From Leptospira sp. (GTDB lineage Bacteria > Spirochaetota > Leptospiria > Leptospirales > Leptospiraceae): 64,000 nucleotides of DNA. Location of the stretch: contig JAPZTS010000001.1 in assembly GCA_027533185.1 (NCBI GenBank), positions 1-64,000 on the forward strand, in the 5' to 3' direction. Shown here in pieces: positions 17,249 to 26,489 of this stretch (position 1 is its first letter; every line of letters starts with the position of its first letter). The position numbers and the translations under genes were made by a program. Under the pieces are notes generated by a model. That model saw only the letters and a list, made by a program, of their open reading frames with translations, made no database searches and was not told the origin of the DNA.

Positions 17249-19669
17249 ATGTCGATTGCTTACAATGATCTAAAACACGCCATCTTAGGGAGTGGGCCAA
17301 TGGGGATTCTCATATCCACATTGATTGCTCAAAAATTTGACGAAATTACTCTTTGGATACCAGATAAGGACTTAGTTGAGGACCTAAAACGACGTCGCCA
17401 AACGGAAATTATGGGAAAGACAATTGATCTTCCCGATCATATCGAAATAGTCTCAAGTTTGGATTCTTTTGGTCGAGATGATTGGGCATTTCATATCGCT
17501 ATGCCATCGAGATCCTTTATAGATACGCTTCATTCTTTGATAGATGTTTTAGAACCAAACAATAGCTATTTGTTTAGTTTATTTACTAAGGGCATTTTAG
17601 ATTCGAAATATAGAAAAAAAACAGGATTTGTTACCTACTCACAGTACCTAAACCAGCAACTAACTGAAAAAAACTTCCAATCTACTTCTATCGCTGTTGC
17701 AAATGGACCGTCTTTACTTGCCGAGATGATGGAAGAAAAATTAAGTTTTTTCAATATTGGTTCCAAAGATCCTAAATCTCGTGAGTTTCTAGCGGATATC
17801 TTAAGTTCGCATTATATCAATACATCAACAACAGATGATATTGACGGTATGGAGATTATTGGAGTAGCAAAAAATCCGATAGCGATTGCCGTAGGTATTA
17901 TATCTTTACTTCCACGATATAGTTCAAATGTTTTAGGGGAACTAATGAGCGTTGGATTTCAAGAAGTAAGAGATCTTGCGATGAAGTATGGAGCAAGACC
18001 AGACACCGTTATGGGAAGATCAGGTCTCGCAGATTTTATAGCTACTGCAACCAGCAATAAAAGTAGAAATAGAGGTTTTGGTCAAAAGATTGTAGGCGAA
18101 CTTTTATCAGGTGGTGAAAAGTTAAGTATAAAGGATAGAATTGAGATTTTTTTCTCGCCGAAGCAGTTTATTGAAAGGGAATCTACAAAATGGCATGATA
18201 ATGTGGAAGGGACATACGCCTTAAGTATCTTAATTGAATTGGCAAACGAAATCAGGCTCCCGTTTTCACTTCATCGAATTCTATTTGATGTTCTTTCTAG
18301 AAAACAACCACCAGATGCTTTACTTCATTTTTTGCGCGGCTCTAAAACCGAATCGACCCAAATACCACTTGTTGTTCCTAAAAAGATAGGTTTAAATCTA
18401 ACTTCTGGCATCGATTTCAAGGCACTTCTGGTTGATCGAGTTTTAAAACAAGTTCAAAACGTACCTGGCTCAGTCACAAGAATCAAAAAACAAGCTTCAG
18501 CTATCATTGAATCCACTTCAAAAAGACTATCTAAGGCTCACCGCAAAAAACAGAAATTAGAGGAAGATAAATTTTCGCAAGAGCTAGAAATTTGGCAAAA
18601 ATTTCACTATTGCCAAAAAGATGAAGAGCTCACGATCCTAAAAGAATTAGTTCGATTCTATATTACAGAAATAGCAGATAATTATAGTCCAACTGTGCGA
18701 GAATCGATTTTAAGATTTGTGGCTCCGATTCGACTCTTTTCTGGGGGTTTCAACAGAGGTTCTATGATCCCTCATATAGGTGGAAAAACCGAAGTGGTGA
18801 AAGCATTATCATCAAAATACAATCTTCTTTATGCACCAACACACCGTTCTCACCTAGACTCTGTTGAAGTAGCCTATTCTCTATTCCACCTTGGTTTACC
18901 AGTTCCTCGTTATGCGGCCGGTATTAATTTAATGTCTAATCCTTTTTGGGAGTGGATGCTTAAGTCTCTCGGAGCTTATGCTGTAGATCGAGAACGAACT
19001 CGAAATAGTTTGTATTTGGAATGTTTGACTCTTTACTCTCAAGTTATGTTAGAACAAGGAATCCCTTCTTTAGTATATCCTGAAGGAACACGTTCTAGAA
19101 CAGGCGGAGTGGCTCCCGTAAAAACAGGTCTATTGACGACAGCTGTCAATGCTTTCCGAAGTTCCGGAACCGAAATCGTGATAGTTCCCATCTCTATCTC
19201 ATATGAGACAGTTCCCGAAGATAACCAGTTCTGCAACATACACGAAGAACTTGGAATGGCTGGCTTTTTAGCAAAAAGATCAAATGTATATGTTGAGTTT
19301 TGCGATCCAATTCCTATTTCTGAATATGCGCATACTGAAGACCCAACCTTAGAACTGAGCTATCGAATATCCAAAGGGTGGAAACAATATCATAAAATAC
19401 TTCCCAATCAAGTTGTAGCGAAGCTCCTAACTGAAAATGATCACTCTATCGAATTGTCGCAGTCAACGATGTTGGTTGAAGATTTTATTTCTAGGCATGC
19501 CGGAAATTATTTAATTAAAGACCCCGAAGAAATTTGGGACAAGGGAAAGAAGGTTTTACAGAGTCGCAAATTGATCGAAGAATCCAATCGAGTGATACAT
19601 AGTAAAAATGAGGCTCTTGTTTCTTATTATGCCAATATGGTTCCAGAGGATGAAGATCGTAAATATTAA
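17249..19669 (+). CDS. glycerol-3-phosphate dehydrogenase / acyltransferase fusion
   Basis: This 806-residue protein joins two enzymes of phospholipid synthesis. Residues 1-340 are GpsA-like: NAD motif GSGPMG near 13, catalytic-lysine region VAKNPIAIAVG near 208, and GRSGLADFIATATSNKSRNRGFG near 253. The C-terminal part is a PlsB/PlsC-like acyltransferase: HRSHLD near 532, GAYAVDRER near 575, YPEGTRSRTG near 609 and PISISYE near 646. The protein could make glycerol-3-phosphate from dihydroxyacetone phosphate and acylate it in one polypeptide. GpsA and the acyltransferase are separate proteins in most bacteria. Motifs on both sides look intact. Confidence 0.88.
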   Translation: MSIAYNDLKHAILGSGPMGILISTLIAQKFDEITLWIPDKDLVEDLKRRRQTEIMGKTIDLPDHIEIVSSLDSFGRDDWAFHIAMPSRSFIDTLHSLIDVLEPNNSYLFSLFTKGILDSKYRKKTGFVTYSQYLNQQLTEKNFQSTSIAVANGPSLLAEMMEEKLSFFNIGSKDPKSREFLADILSSHYINTSTTDDIDGMEIIGVAKNPIAIAVGIISLLPRYSSNVLGELMSVGFQEVRDLAMKYGARPDTVMGRSGLADFIATATSNKSRNRGFGQKIVGELLSGGEKLSIKDRIEIFFSPKQFIERESTKWHDNVEGTYALSILIELANEIRLPFSLHRILFDVLSRKQPPDALLHFLRGSKTESTQIPLVVPKKIGLNLTSGIDFKALLVDRVLKQVQNVPGSVTRIKKQASAIIESTSKRLSKAHRKKQKLEEDKFSQELEIWQKFHYCQKDEELTILKELVRFYITEIADNYSPTVRESILRFVAPIRLFSGGFNRGSMIPHIGGKTEVVKALSSKYNLLYAPTHRSHLDSVEVAYSLFHLGLPVPRYAAGINLMSNPFWEWMLKSLGAYAVDRERTRNSLYLECLTLYSQVMLEQGIPSLVYPEGTRSRTGGVAPVKTGLLTTAVNAFRSSGTEIVIVPISISYETVPEDNQFCNIHEELGMAGFLAKRSNVYVEFCDPIPISEYAHTEDPTLELSYRISKGWKQYHKILPNQVVAKLLTENDHSIELSQSTMLVEDFISRHAGNYLIKDPEEIWDKGKKVLQSRKLIEESNRVIHSKNEALVSYYANMVPEDEDRKY

Positions 19670-19705
19670 TGCAAGAGTAAAGACTTAAGGATGATTCAAA
19701 GTCAA

Positions 19706-20617
19706 TTACTCAAGGATATTTTGTTCGACAACTCTAGATTTAGAATTGATTAAATAAACAGCCATGATTGCCATAGCACCACCTAACATTACAGGAATTT
19801 GTACTGTTTCATTTAATATAAGATAGCTACTTATATATGCCGAGAGAGGAACTATAAAAATAAAGCTACTCGCTATCTCAGAGCCTAACTTCGATGCTGC
19901 AAAAAAATATACGGTTGTTCCGAAGGTAGTAGAGATTACTGAAAGATATAGGACAATCGCCCAAAATTGAAAACCAAAATTCCAAACATGAAAAAAATTT
20001 GGTTCGGAAAAACAAAATAGGAATTCGATGATAGAACCGATTCCGTAGACATAAAAGCTGTATGTTAAAGGAGACATCGTTTTGGAAGTTCGTTGGCTAT
20101 TTAAGGAAAGTGTTGCCCAAACAAAAGAACACATTAAAAAGAACAAATTTCCTGATAAAAAAAGTAAGTTCCAATTGATCTTCCAAACTTGCAAGATTGT
20201 AAGACCACCCAAAAAGCCGACAAAAAGACCTAACGCCTGTCTTTTGGTAATTTTTTTCTTCTGAACTAAAACTACTAAAAAAAAGGTAACGATTGGATTT
20301 AAAGTAGTTACTAGAACCCCTCCTGCCCCTGGTAAACCATTCTGCAGTCCAAGAAAGAAGAACTGGTTGTAAATTGAGTAAATAATTCCACCTAATAAAA
20401 CACTTAAATATTCGGATCCAGAGGCAAGTCTGAACGATTTTTGTTTCCAGAAGAGTAAAGGTACAACACTCAAGAAGGTAGCTAAAAATCTCCAGAACAC
20501 CAATACATGTATTGGAACCAAATTTGAAATCATCTTGGCAAGGGGCCATGAAATTCCCCAGGAAACCATAGCAAGAACTAGAAGCAAAATTAATTTTAGA
20601 TTCAATTTAATTTCCAA
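19706..20617 (-). CDS. EamA/DMT family transporter
   Basis: The 303-residue protein has ten hydrophobic helices in two EamA repeats, the drug/metabolite transporter architecture (RhaT/YdcZ-like permeases). WGISWPLAKMI in helix 1 and SFIFIVPLSAYISSYLI in the second repeat are typical. The substrate is unknown; members export amino acids or metabolites. Its start overlaps the AEC transporter's end by 11 bases, so it is the last gene of a three-gene minus-strand operon. Confidence 0.85.
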   Translation of the reverse strand: MEIKLNLKLILLLVLAMVSWGISWPLAKMISNLVPIHVLVFWRFLATFLSVVPLLFWKQKSFRLASGSEYLSVLLGGIIYSIYNQFFFLGLQNGLPGAGGVLVTTLNPIVTFFLVVLVQKKKITKRQALGLFVGFLGGLTILQVWKINWNLLFLSGNLFFLMCSFVWATLSLNSQRTSKTMSPLTYSFYVYGIGSIIEFLFCFSEPNFFHVWNFGFQFWAIVLYLSVISTTFGTTVYFFAASKLGSEIASSFIFIVPLSAYISSYLILNETVQIPVMLGGAMAIMAVYLINSKSRVVEQNILE

Positions 20618-21521
20618 AGTTGAGATTTAATAAATAAGATATTATGGCTGTAGAGAAAAAAGATATTGGAATGCCGATTCCCAACATTAGTGCTGCAAGT
20701 TCCGGTTCTATATCTTTATCGATTGCGACAATGGAAGAAGTAACCATAGGAGCCATACCTGCCTCTAAAATGATCGTTTTGAATATTAGATCGCTCAATC
20801 CGAATGGTCGAAAAAGTAAAAAAAGGAGAAAAGGAGAAAGAACTAATTTATAAAACAATCCGTAAAAAATGATCTTTTCAAATCCCTTTATTTTCTTTAT
20901 ATCTAAAAGGAATCCAACACTAACAAGTGCTAGTGGCGTCAATGTATCCCCTAGTCTTTGGAGTAAAATTTTTAAGTGTTCTCCATACTCAATTGGTCGT
21001 AGCAACAAGGCTAAGACTAAAGCATAAATCGGAACAAATCCGACAACTCTCTTTAGCAAAAATGAAAAGCTCCACTTACCTTCCTCGGCAGTGGTTGCAA
21101 GTATAATGCCCGGAAAACTCAATACTAAAAAAGTACCTAATTGATCTGCAATGATTGCATAACCAAGAGACTCCTTTCCTAAATAAAACTCTAAAAGAGG
21201 AAATCCAACAAATGAAGTATTTCCTAAACCTGCCGTCAAAACTAGACAAATTGCAATTTTGTAATTTAACTTTTTTAATTTAAACAAAGTGTAAAAAACA
21301 ACAAATCCTATGAAAAATACAATCCATGGCATGAGTGCTAAAAATACGATCTCCCCACTTAGCTTTAATTCATGCACATGGTACAATACTAAAGCTGGCA
21401 ATGAAACGTACATAATGAAGCTAGAGATTACTTTCGGTGTATTGACAGGAAATGCAGAAATTCTTTTAAAAACAAGTCCCAAGACGAAACAAACAATTAA
21501 CAAGTATAAATTTGACATCAA
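20607..21521 (-). CDS. AEC family transporter (auxin efflux carrier fold)
   Basis: The 304-residue membrane protein has about ten helices and the pattern of the AEC permease family: [17 protein letters not shown] near the start, [17 protein letters not shown] with the conserved GNT near residue 105, and an EAGMAPMV segment near the end. Bacterial members move malate, amino acids or other organic anions; the substrate here is unknown. It overlaps the acyl-CoA dehydrogenase gene by 4 bases upstream and the EamA gene by 11 downstream. Confidence 0.83.
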   Translation of the reverse strand: MMSNLYLLIVCFVLGLVFKRISAFPVNTPKVISSFIMYVSLPALVLYHVHELKLSGEIVFLALMPWIVFFIGFVVFYTLFKLKKLNYKIAICLVLTAGLGNTSFVGFPLLEFYLGKESLGYAIIADQLGTFLVLSFPGIILATTAEEGKWSFSFLLKRVVGFVPIYALVLALLLRPIEYGEHLKILLQRLGDTLTPLALVSVGFLLDIKKIKGFEKIIFYGLFYKLVLSPFLLFLLFRPFGLSDLIFKTIILEAGMAPMVTSSIVAIDKDIEPELAALMLGIGIPISFFSTAIISYLLNLNFGN

Positions 21522-23233
21522 TAACCCAGAAAAATTTCCAACGCTTTCTTATCGAAGAAAATGCTATTCTTATGTATTGGTGCATTCAACCCTTTAGAAC
21601 TTATCTCAGAGTATGCAGTACCAAAAAAAATAAAATCAGACATTTTTCCTAATTCAAAATCGTAAATTGTTTGTTCGATAAATTCCGCAAGAACCAAAAT
21701 ATCATATGTTAAATCACAAATAAATACTCGATTTATATCCTTCCATTCTTTAGATTCTTCTTTAAGCATTTCATCAAGCTGTGTTCGCTTCGTATGTAAT
21801 AGAGAATACAACTCTCTCAACTCTGGATAATTCTCTAGCTTTGAAGTCAGCCTATCTATTAAATTTACAAATGCATTATATACCTTTTGCTTTTGAAGGG
21901 CATGTAAACAATGATCAGTAATAATAAGGTGAGTGCCCTCCCAAGTTTCATTGATAATGGAATCATTATGAAGGCGCGGTAAAGGTGAAAAATCACCAAT
22001 AATCCCATTTCCACCTAATGTCAGTATGGCACGTTGAGTCACGATACTTGCTTGTGAGGAAGATTTGTATTTCAGCAAAGGAACAAGGATTTCGCCAACA
22101 AGATCTTCTTTTTCTGAAAGATCAATAGATCTAAAGTTAACGAAACAATTTGCCGTTTGTAACACTTGCAATTCCGCTAAAGTTTTTGCCAAGATGGGAA
22201 AATCTATGATCTTCTTTCCATACGCCGTTCTGTTTTTGGAATATTCTATAGCTTCCATAACCGCACGTCTAGCATTCCCACATGAACCTAGTCCAACATG
22301 CAAACGTGAGATTTTAATAATATATCGAATTAGATTTACAAGCCCGTGTCCCGGTCTACCAAATTCTTCAGCCTCAACTTTGTCATAAATAGTTTCAACG
22401 GTGAGTTTTCCGCGCGAACCTATGATATCCTTTTTTCGGAGGATGTGGTGGCCGTTCAAACTTCCATCAGACTTAAGCCTTGGAACCAAAAACATTCCAA
22501 CTCTATTAGTTCCTTCTATTTTTGCAGTTGTTACCCAAAGATCACCCGGATTTGAACAAAACCATTTCTCACCATTCAACTCCCACTTGCCATTAGAAAG
22601 CCTTTTTGCAGTTGTTCGATTTGCAGATACATTACTTCCACCTACTCGTTCTGTTACATACTGACCTGCCATAAAATGAGAATCACTGTTCTTTCCTGCG
22701 ATAAGGGGTAGGTATTTATTTTTTTGTTCGTCCGTTCCGATCTTTCGGAGTGCGAGGATCATTCCATCGGTCATCGCCAATGGGCATGCAACTCCGCCCT
22801 CTCCATTTAGATTCATCAAGTAAGCTAACGCATAGCGGTGGATATGTGGGAAGGTATACTTCCACTCGGGAAAAAAATCCAAGCTGACTACGCCGTAATC
22901 ATATGAAATCTTCCGTGATTTTTTTTGTTCTTCTGAGTATTTTATAAAGTCAATTCGATTTCCCGATCGATCATATTTCACTACCTCTCCATACTTTCCT
23001 TCCTTATGACATTCCTCCGTAAGCTCATCAAGAATACCACCAACCAATGTACCGTATCCATGGATATGTTTCTCCATTGCTTCTCTATGAGCTGGGGAAA
23101 GAGCTTCTGAATACCGCCTGACCATTCTTTGCAAAGCCTTGTCAGCCTCAAAAAAATTCCTACCTCGAAGACCTTTATAGTTTGAGATATCATAGGTCAA
23201 CAGTGAGGGATGCTCAGAATTACTTTGATTCAT
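21518..23233 (-). CDS. acyl-CoA dehydrogenase, AidB-like
   Basis: The 571-residue protein is longer than ordinary acyl-CoA dehydrogenases (about 380) and resembles AidB in size and order. It has the FAD/substrate loop [25 protein letters not shown], the helical [16 protein letters not shown] region and a C-terminal NETWEGTH motif carrying the usual catalytic-base position. AidB-type proteins bind FAD, and some are linked to alkylation protection. Dehydrogenation of an unusual acyl-CoA is the alternative. It leads an overlapping operon with two transporters, which suggests handling of a specific organic acid. Confidence 0.8.
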   Translation of the reverse strand: MNQSNSEHPSLLTYDISNYKGLRGRNFFEADKALQRMVRRYSEALSPAHREAMEKHIHGYGTLVGGILDELTEECHKEGKYGEVVKYDRSGNRIDFIKYSEEQKKSRKISYDYGVVSLDFFPEWKYTFPHIHRYALAYLMNLNGEGGVACPLAMTDGMILALRKIGTDEQKNKYLPLIAGKNSDSHFMAGQYVTERVGGSNVSANRTTAKRLSNGKWELNGEKWFCSNPGDLWVTTAKIEGTNRVGMFLVPRLKSDGSLNGHHILRKKDIIGSRGKLTVETIYDKVEAEEFGRPGHGLVNLIRYIIKISRLHVGLGSCGNARRAVMEAIEYSKNRTAYGKKIIDFPILAKTLAELQVLQTANCFVNFRSIDLSEKEDLVGEILVPLLKYKSSSQASIVTQRAILTLGGNGIIGDFSPLPRLHNDSIINETWEGTHLIITDHCLHALQKQKVYNAFVNLIDRLTSKLENYPELRELYSLLHTKRTQLDEMLKEESKEWKDINRVFICDLTYDILVLAEFIEQTIYDFELGKMSDFIFFGTAYSEISSKGLNAPIHKNSIFFDKKALEIFLGY

Positions 23234-23286
23234 TCTCCCAAATTAAAAAATTCGATAGGATTCACTAGCAAAAAAGACAGGTAGGT

Positions 23287-23302
23287 ATGAAATTGGTTTC
23301 AT
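23287..23302. promoter_or_regulatory. palindrome in the divergent promoter region
   Basis: ATGAAA TTGG TTTCAT is a perfect 6-4-6 inverted repeat in the 80-base gap between the divergent acyl-CoA dehydrogenase and J-domain genes, 11 bases before the J-domain start. It could be an operator or a chance palindrome in AT-rich sequence. Confidence 0.25.
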
Positions 23303-23313
23303 AGGCTCATTTC

Positions 23314-24186
23314 ATGGTGGCTAAGTCAGAATTCAAAAAATCAAAGCAGATATTGGCCGATGTTATCTTCGAACTGCAAAATCATTCGGATGCTTTAAAT
23401 TGGTTTTTAACTTATGACCGTCTAGCCGAACTTTTAGAAATTCGAAAAGAAGAGTGCCTTCGCAAAATCTATCAATTTAAATCTAAAAAACCTCAAATGA
23501 CTTTGGCTGGTGGATTTCATGAAGTAGATGGAGAATTGCTTATCGATTTTTTATCTTTTGTTTTGGATTTGGATGAAGTTGCCGAAGTTTTTTTACAATC
23601 GGGGATATACTTCAGTGAACGCCCGCTATATGAATTGAGAGAAGGATATAAATCATTAGTCCAAAAAACGATTGCAAATCATAAATTAGATAGAGAACTT
23701 ATACTCCTCCTTTCCGCTGCTACCATTGATTTCGATGATGCAATCGATTCCTATCTTATGGATAAATTTGAAATTGATTTTTTTGTTCGAAGATCCGTGT
23801 TCCAATTTTTAGAATCTAACTCCGTAAGAACTGAATTCGGTGCTGAAGAATTTTTATTTGAATACTTAAAAGCACTCATACCAACTAAAATTTTAAATTT
23901 TAGGGATATTACAAAAGAATTCAGAGAAAGGACCTACTATGAGTTATATGGTCGATTTCGCGAACAAGAAAAAAAGAAAAAAAAGAAAAATAAAACCATT
24001 AGTATTGAAATGGAAGAATTATTGAATTTTTTTGATTTGGAGCCAGGTGCTACACTTCCTCAGCTAAAAAAGAAATTTAAGGAACTACTGAAGAAATACC
24101 ATCCCGATATTAATAAAAAAGGAGAAGAGATGACAAAAAAAATCATTCTCAAATACAATCGGCTGGTGGAACTATTAGGAAATTAA
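23314..24186 (+). CDS. J-domain protein with unique N-terminus
   Basis: The last 60 residues of this 290-residue protein form a J-domain: LEPGATLPQLKKKFKELL, then the HPD tripeptide at 263-265, then a helix ending YNRLVELL. J-domains stimulate the ATPase of DnaK-type chaperones. The first 220 residues are helical and acidic, match no family I know, and are joined by a run of lysines (220-227). There is no glycine-rich or zinc domain, so it is a type III co-chaperone. The client is unknown. The gene overlaps the convergent DUF1566 lipoprotein by 4 bases. Confidence 0.78.
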   Translation: MVAKSEFKKSKQILADVIFELQNHSDALNWFLTYDRLAELLEIRKEECLRKIYQFKSKKPQMTLAGGFHEVDGELLIDFLSFVLDLDEVAEVFLQSGIYFSERPLYELREGYKSLVQKTIANHKLDRELILLLSAATIDFDDAIDSYLMDKFEIDFFVRRSVFQFLESNSVRTEFGAEEFLFEYLKALIPTKILNFRDITKEFRERTYYELYGRFREQEKKKKKKNKTISIEMEELLNFFDLEPGATLPQLKKKFKELLKKYHPDINKKGEEMTKKIILKYNRLVELLGN

Positions 24187-25670
24187 GGGCCGGCAACGCA
24201 ACGAACTTGGTAGCCAATCGCCCCTGTGGTTTTGTTATTCGAAGTGGTGATCCCGAGCGTCGAATAACCAAGTTCATACGCATAGGCATCATTGCTCATA
24301 AGGTTGGTTGAAAGCCTAGTTAATTCAGAACTTGTGTTAGGAAAGGCTGTCTGCGAAATAAAAGGAGCTGAAGTCCTTGTAAAGTCAAACAAGGATACTC
24401 CCTCTGAAATGCTGGGCAACCTCCATGACTTCCCACCCAATGTTAAATCTCGACATTGAATCATCCCTTGCGAAACATTGTAGTTAGTTGGAGATCCGAT
24501 TTCACAATTTGTCCCAGATTGGCCCAGCGCACATTTTGTCCAAAAAAGTCCTGTTCTTTGGTCAAGGATGATCCCACCACCAAGATCTGAATACAGTTTT
24601 GTTGGAAGGTCTGCTCCTGCAACACAATGGACTTCCCGAAAGGCATTCATAGCTTCTTGCGAAATTTCTGAATCTTTGGTAGTTATTGTCGTTGATACAT
24701 TTAGATTTGTATCCAAGGTTCGAATCTGGTTGGCAGGAGGATTGGGAAATTTTGCGGTTTCTGTAAATACACCATTAGAGGCGTACGATCTCATAAAAAA
24801 CACTTCTTGGAGTCTCGGAAGTCTCCAACCTTGGATTCCCGCATAGCCCTTTCCACCATTCGCCGAATTGTAAGCGTCACAGTTGGATTTTGCAACATCG
24901 AAGGTAAATGTAGAATATGCCCCAGTACACGTGTTATTCGTTGGACCTTCCGCGCAGGTCTTCCAAACAAGCCCAGAGATACGGTTTAAATTGATAAAGT
25001 CGTTGGGATACCCAACTCGAGTAATAGAAGTTTCGGTTCCTTTTGGATTTGGGAAGTCAACAAAGTCTCCATCTTGCCTTGGGAAGGATGTTTGGTTACA
25101 AGCAACAGCAACCGCTGGAGTGTTGAAACCCTCCACATAGCAAGCATTTTGCCCTGTATCCTCTAGGGGAACTGTAAGAGTTGGAACCAGGTTATATAGT
25201 TTCGTTTGTCCATTCTTTGATTTTAATAACAATTCGCCCGGAGAAGATAGGTCCAAATAACTTTCACCAGAAGTCATTTCATTCCCTTTCCAAAAAACTT
25301 GGGAACGATTTGTGGAAAAACTTGGTAAAGAAAATTTTGACCTGCCGTATGGAAGTGTTATGCGAATCTCTGAACCTACGATTTCGGCATCTACATTTGA
25401 CTTGAGTCCATTTATTTCCGAATCCAAACGAAAGGAAATGAGATTGGGTGCGGCATTTCCTCCATTGCAAAGAATGACATAATCTGGCAGGAGAAATTTT
25501 AATGCAGATGCATCCTGAGTTGAATTGGATAGAATGAAATCGGATGTAAGCTTGTCACTATCTGAATACGCAAACGGATCACATTCATTCTTTAGCTCAG
25601 GCGGCTTACAAATTGAGACATTTATAAAAATAAAGAGAATCCAGATTTTCTTTCGCAAACCTTGAGTCAT
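24183..25670 (-). CDS. DUF1566 (Lcl C-terminal) repeat lipoprotein
   Basis: The product is about 495 residues with a signal peptide whose NVSIC forms a lipobox. The first 190 residues are beta-rich. Two DUF1566-type domains follow: one starts GLVWKTCAEGPTNNTC with GWRLPRLQEVFFM, the second starts GLFWTKCALGQSGTNC with SWRLPSISEG, each with paired cysteines. These lipoproteins are common in Leptospira and probably surface-exposed; function is unknown. I prefer the ATG at 25670. An in-frame TTG at 25694 would add eight residues. Confidence 0.82.
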   Translation of the reverse strand: MTQGLRKKIWILFIFINVSICKPPELKNECDPFAYSDSDKLTSDFILSNSTQDASALKFLLPDYVILCNGGNAAPNLISFRLDSEINGLKSNVDAEIVGSEIRITLPYGRSKFSLPSFSTNRSQVFWKGNEMTSGESYLDLSSPGELLLKSKNGQTKLYNLVPTLTVPLEDTGQNACYVEGFNTPAVAVACNQTSFPRQDGDFVDFPNPKGTETSITRVGYPNDFINLNRISGLVWKTCAEGPTNNTCTGAYSTFTFDVAKSNCDAYNSANGGKGYAGIQGWRLPRLQEVFFMRSYASNGVFTETAKFPNPPANQIRTLDTNLNVSTTITTKDSEISQEAMNAFREVHCVAGADLPTKLYSDLGGGIILDQRTGLFWTKCALGQSGTNCEIGSPTNYNVSQGMIQCRDLTLGGKSWRLPSISEGVSLFDFTRTSAPFISQTAFPNTSSELTRLSTNLMSNDAYAYELGYSTLGITTSNNKTTGAIGYQVRCVAGP

Positions 25671-25777
25671 TGTTAGTACACTTCGACTTGCCAATTAATT
25701 CTTTTCATACAAAAGTTCAAAGTAAAAAGTATTTCATTTAGTGGTACTACTAATATTGGAAAAAATTAAACTGAATC

Positions 25778-26485
25778 CTATTTCGCTTCTAAAGGAATAC
25801 TTCCCTTCCACGTGGAAACACCACTCCCTTCAATAGGATAAGGGTCTCCAAGATATTTGGGTGGTGTGTCAGAAAGGATATCCCACCAAGCAAGCATTCG
25901 TGCAAAAATCTCTCGCCATTGGTAGTACGTTTCTTTTTTATATCGACGCAGATTGCATTCATATCCAAACAACTTAATATCAAGCTCTTTGCCTAGATAC
26001 ATGGCTCGAGCCATAAAAAAGGACTGGCTTACAAAGACTGCTTCTTTGACCAAAAAAACTTCCTTCGCTCGAATGAGAGTATCTAAAGTCCGAAATCCTG
26101 CATGATCCACAAAGATATCGTTGGGATCTACTTTGTTCTTCAACATAAACTCAAGCATTGGACGAAGTTCATTATAGTCTAACTTTCCGTTATCTCCTGA
26201 AAGTAAGATTTTTTGAACTCGACCCTTTTTGTAGAGTTCCAAACCGCAAGTCAATCGGTCGGTCAGTATGGCAGAAGGAGTTTTTCCATAGACAGCAGCT
26301 CCCGGAACAATGGCAACCACTGTCCTTGGAATTTGAAACGGATCCGAAGAATGAATTTCTTGTGAATAGACCCAAATATGTCGCAGATTCATCCAAGCTA
26401 CGAAGAGAAAAAATGGTATAAGCAAAGTCAAAATCCAACGAACCAGGGATTTCCACTTGACCAGTTTTAAGAACTGGAAGGTCAT
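25778..26485 (-). CDS. SanA/ElyC/YdcF-like (DUF218) membrane protein
   Basis: A membrane segment near the N-terminus (LVRWILTLLIPFFLFVAWM) is followed by a DUF218 domain: VVAIVPGAAVYGKTPSAILTDRL, ILLSGDNG and a VSQSFFMARAMYL helix. E. coli SanA and ElyC act in envelope integrity and peptidoglycan precursor metabolism. The open frame continues upstream to 26590, across the start of the divergent peptidase gene; I chose the ATG at 26485 (235 residues), where the membrane helix begins soon after. No clear ribosome site is seen, so the start is uncertain. Confidence 0.8.
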   Translation of the reverse strand: MTFQFLKLVKWKSLVRWILTLLIPFFLFVAWMNLRHIWVYSQEIHSSDPFQIPRTVVAIVPGAAVYGKTPSAILTDRLTCGLELYKKGRVQKILLSGDNGKLDYNELRPMLEFMLKNKVDPNDIFVDHAGFRTLDTLIRAKEVFLVKEAVFVSQSFFMARAMYLGKELDIKLFGYECNLRRYKKETYYQWREIFARMLAWWDILSDTPPKYLGDPYPIEGSGVSTWKGSIPLEAK

Positions 26486-26489
26486 ATTT

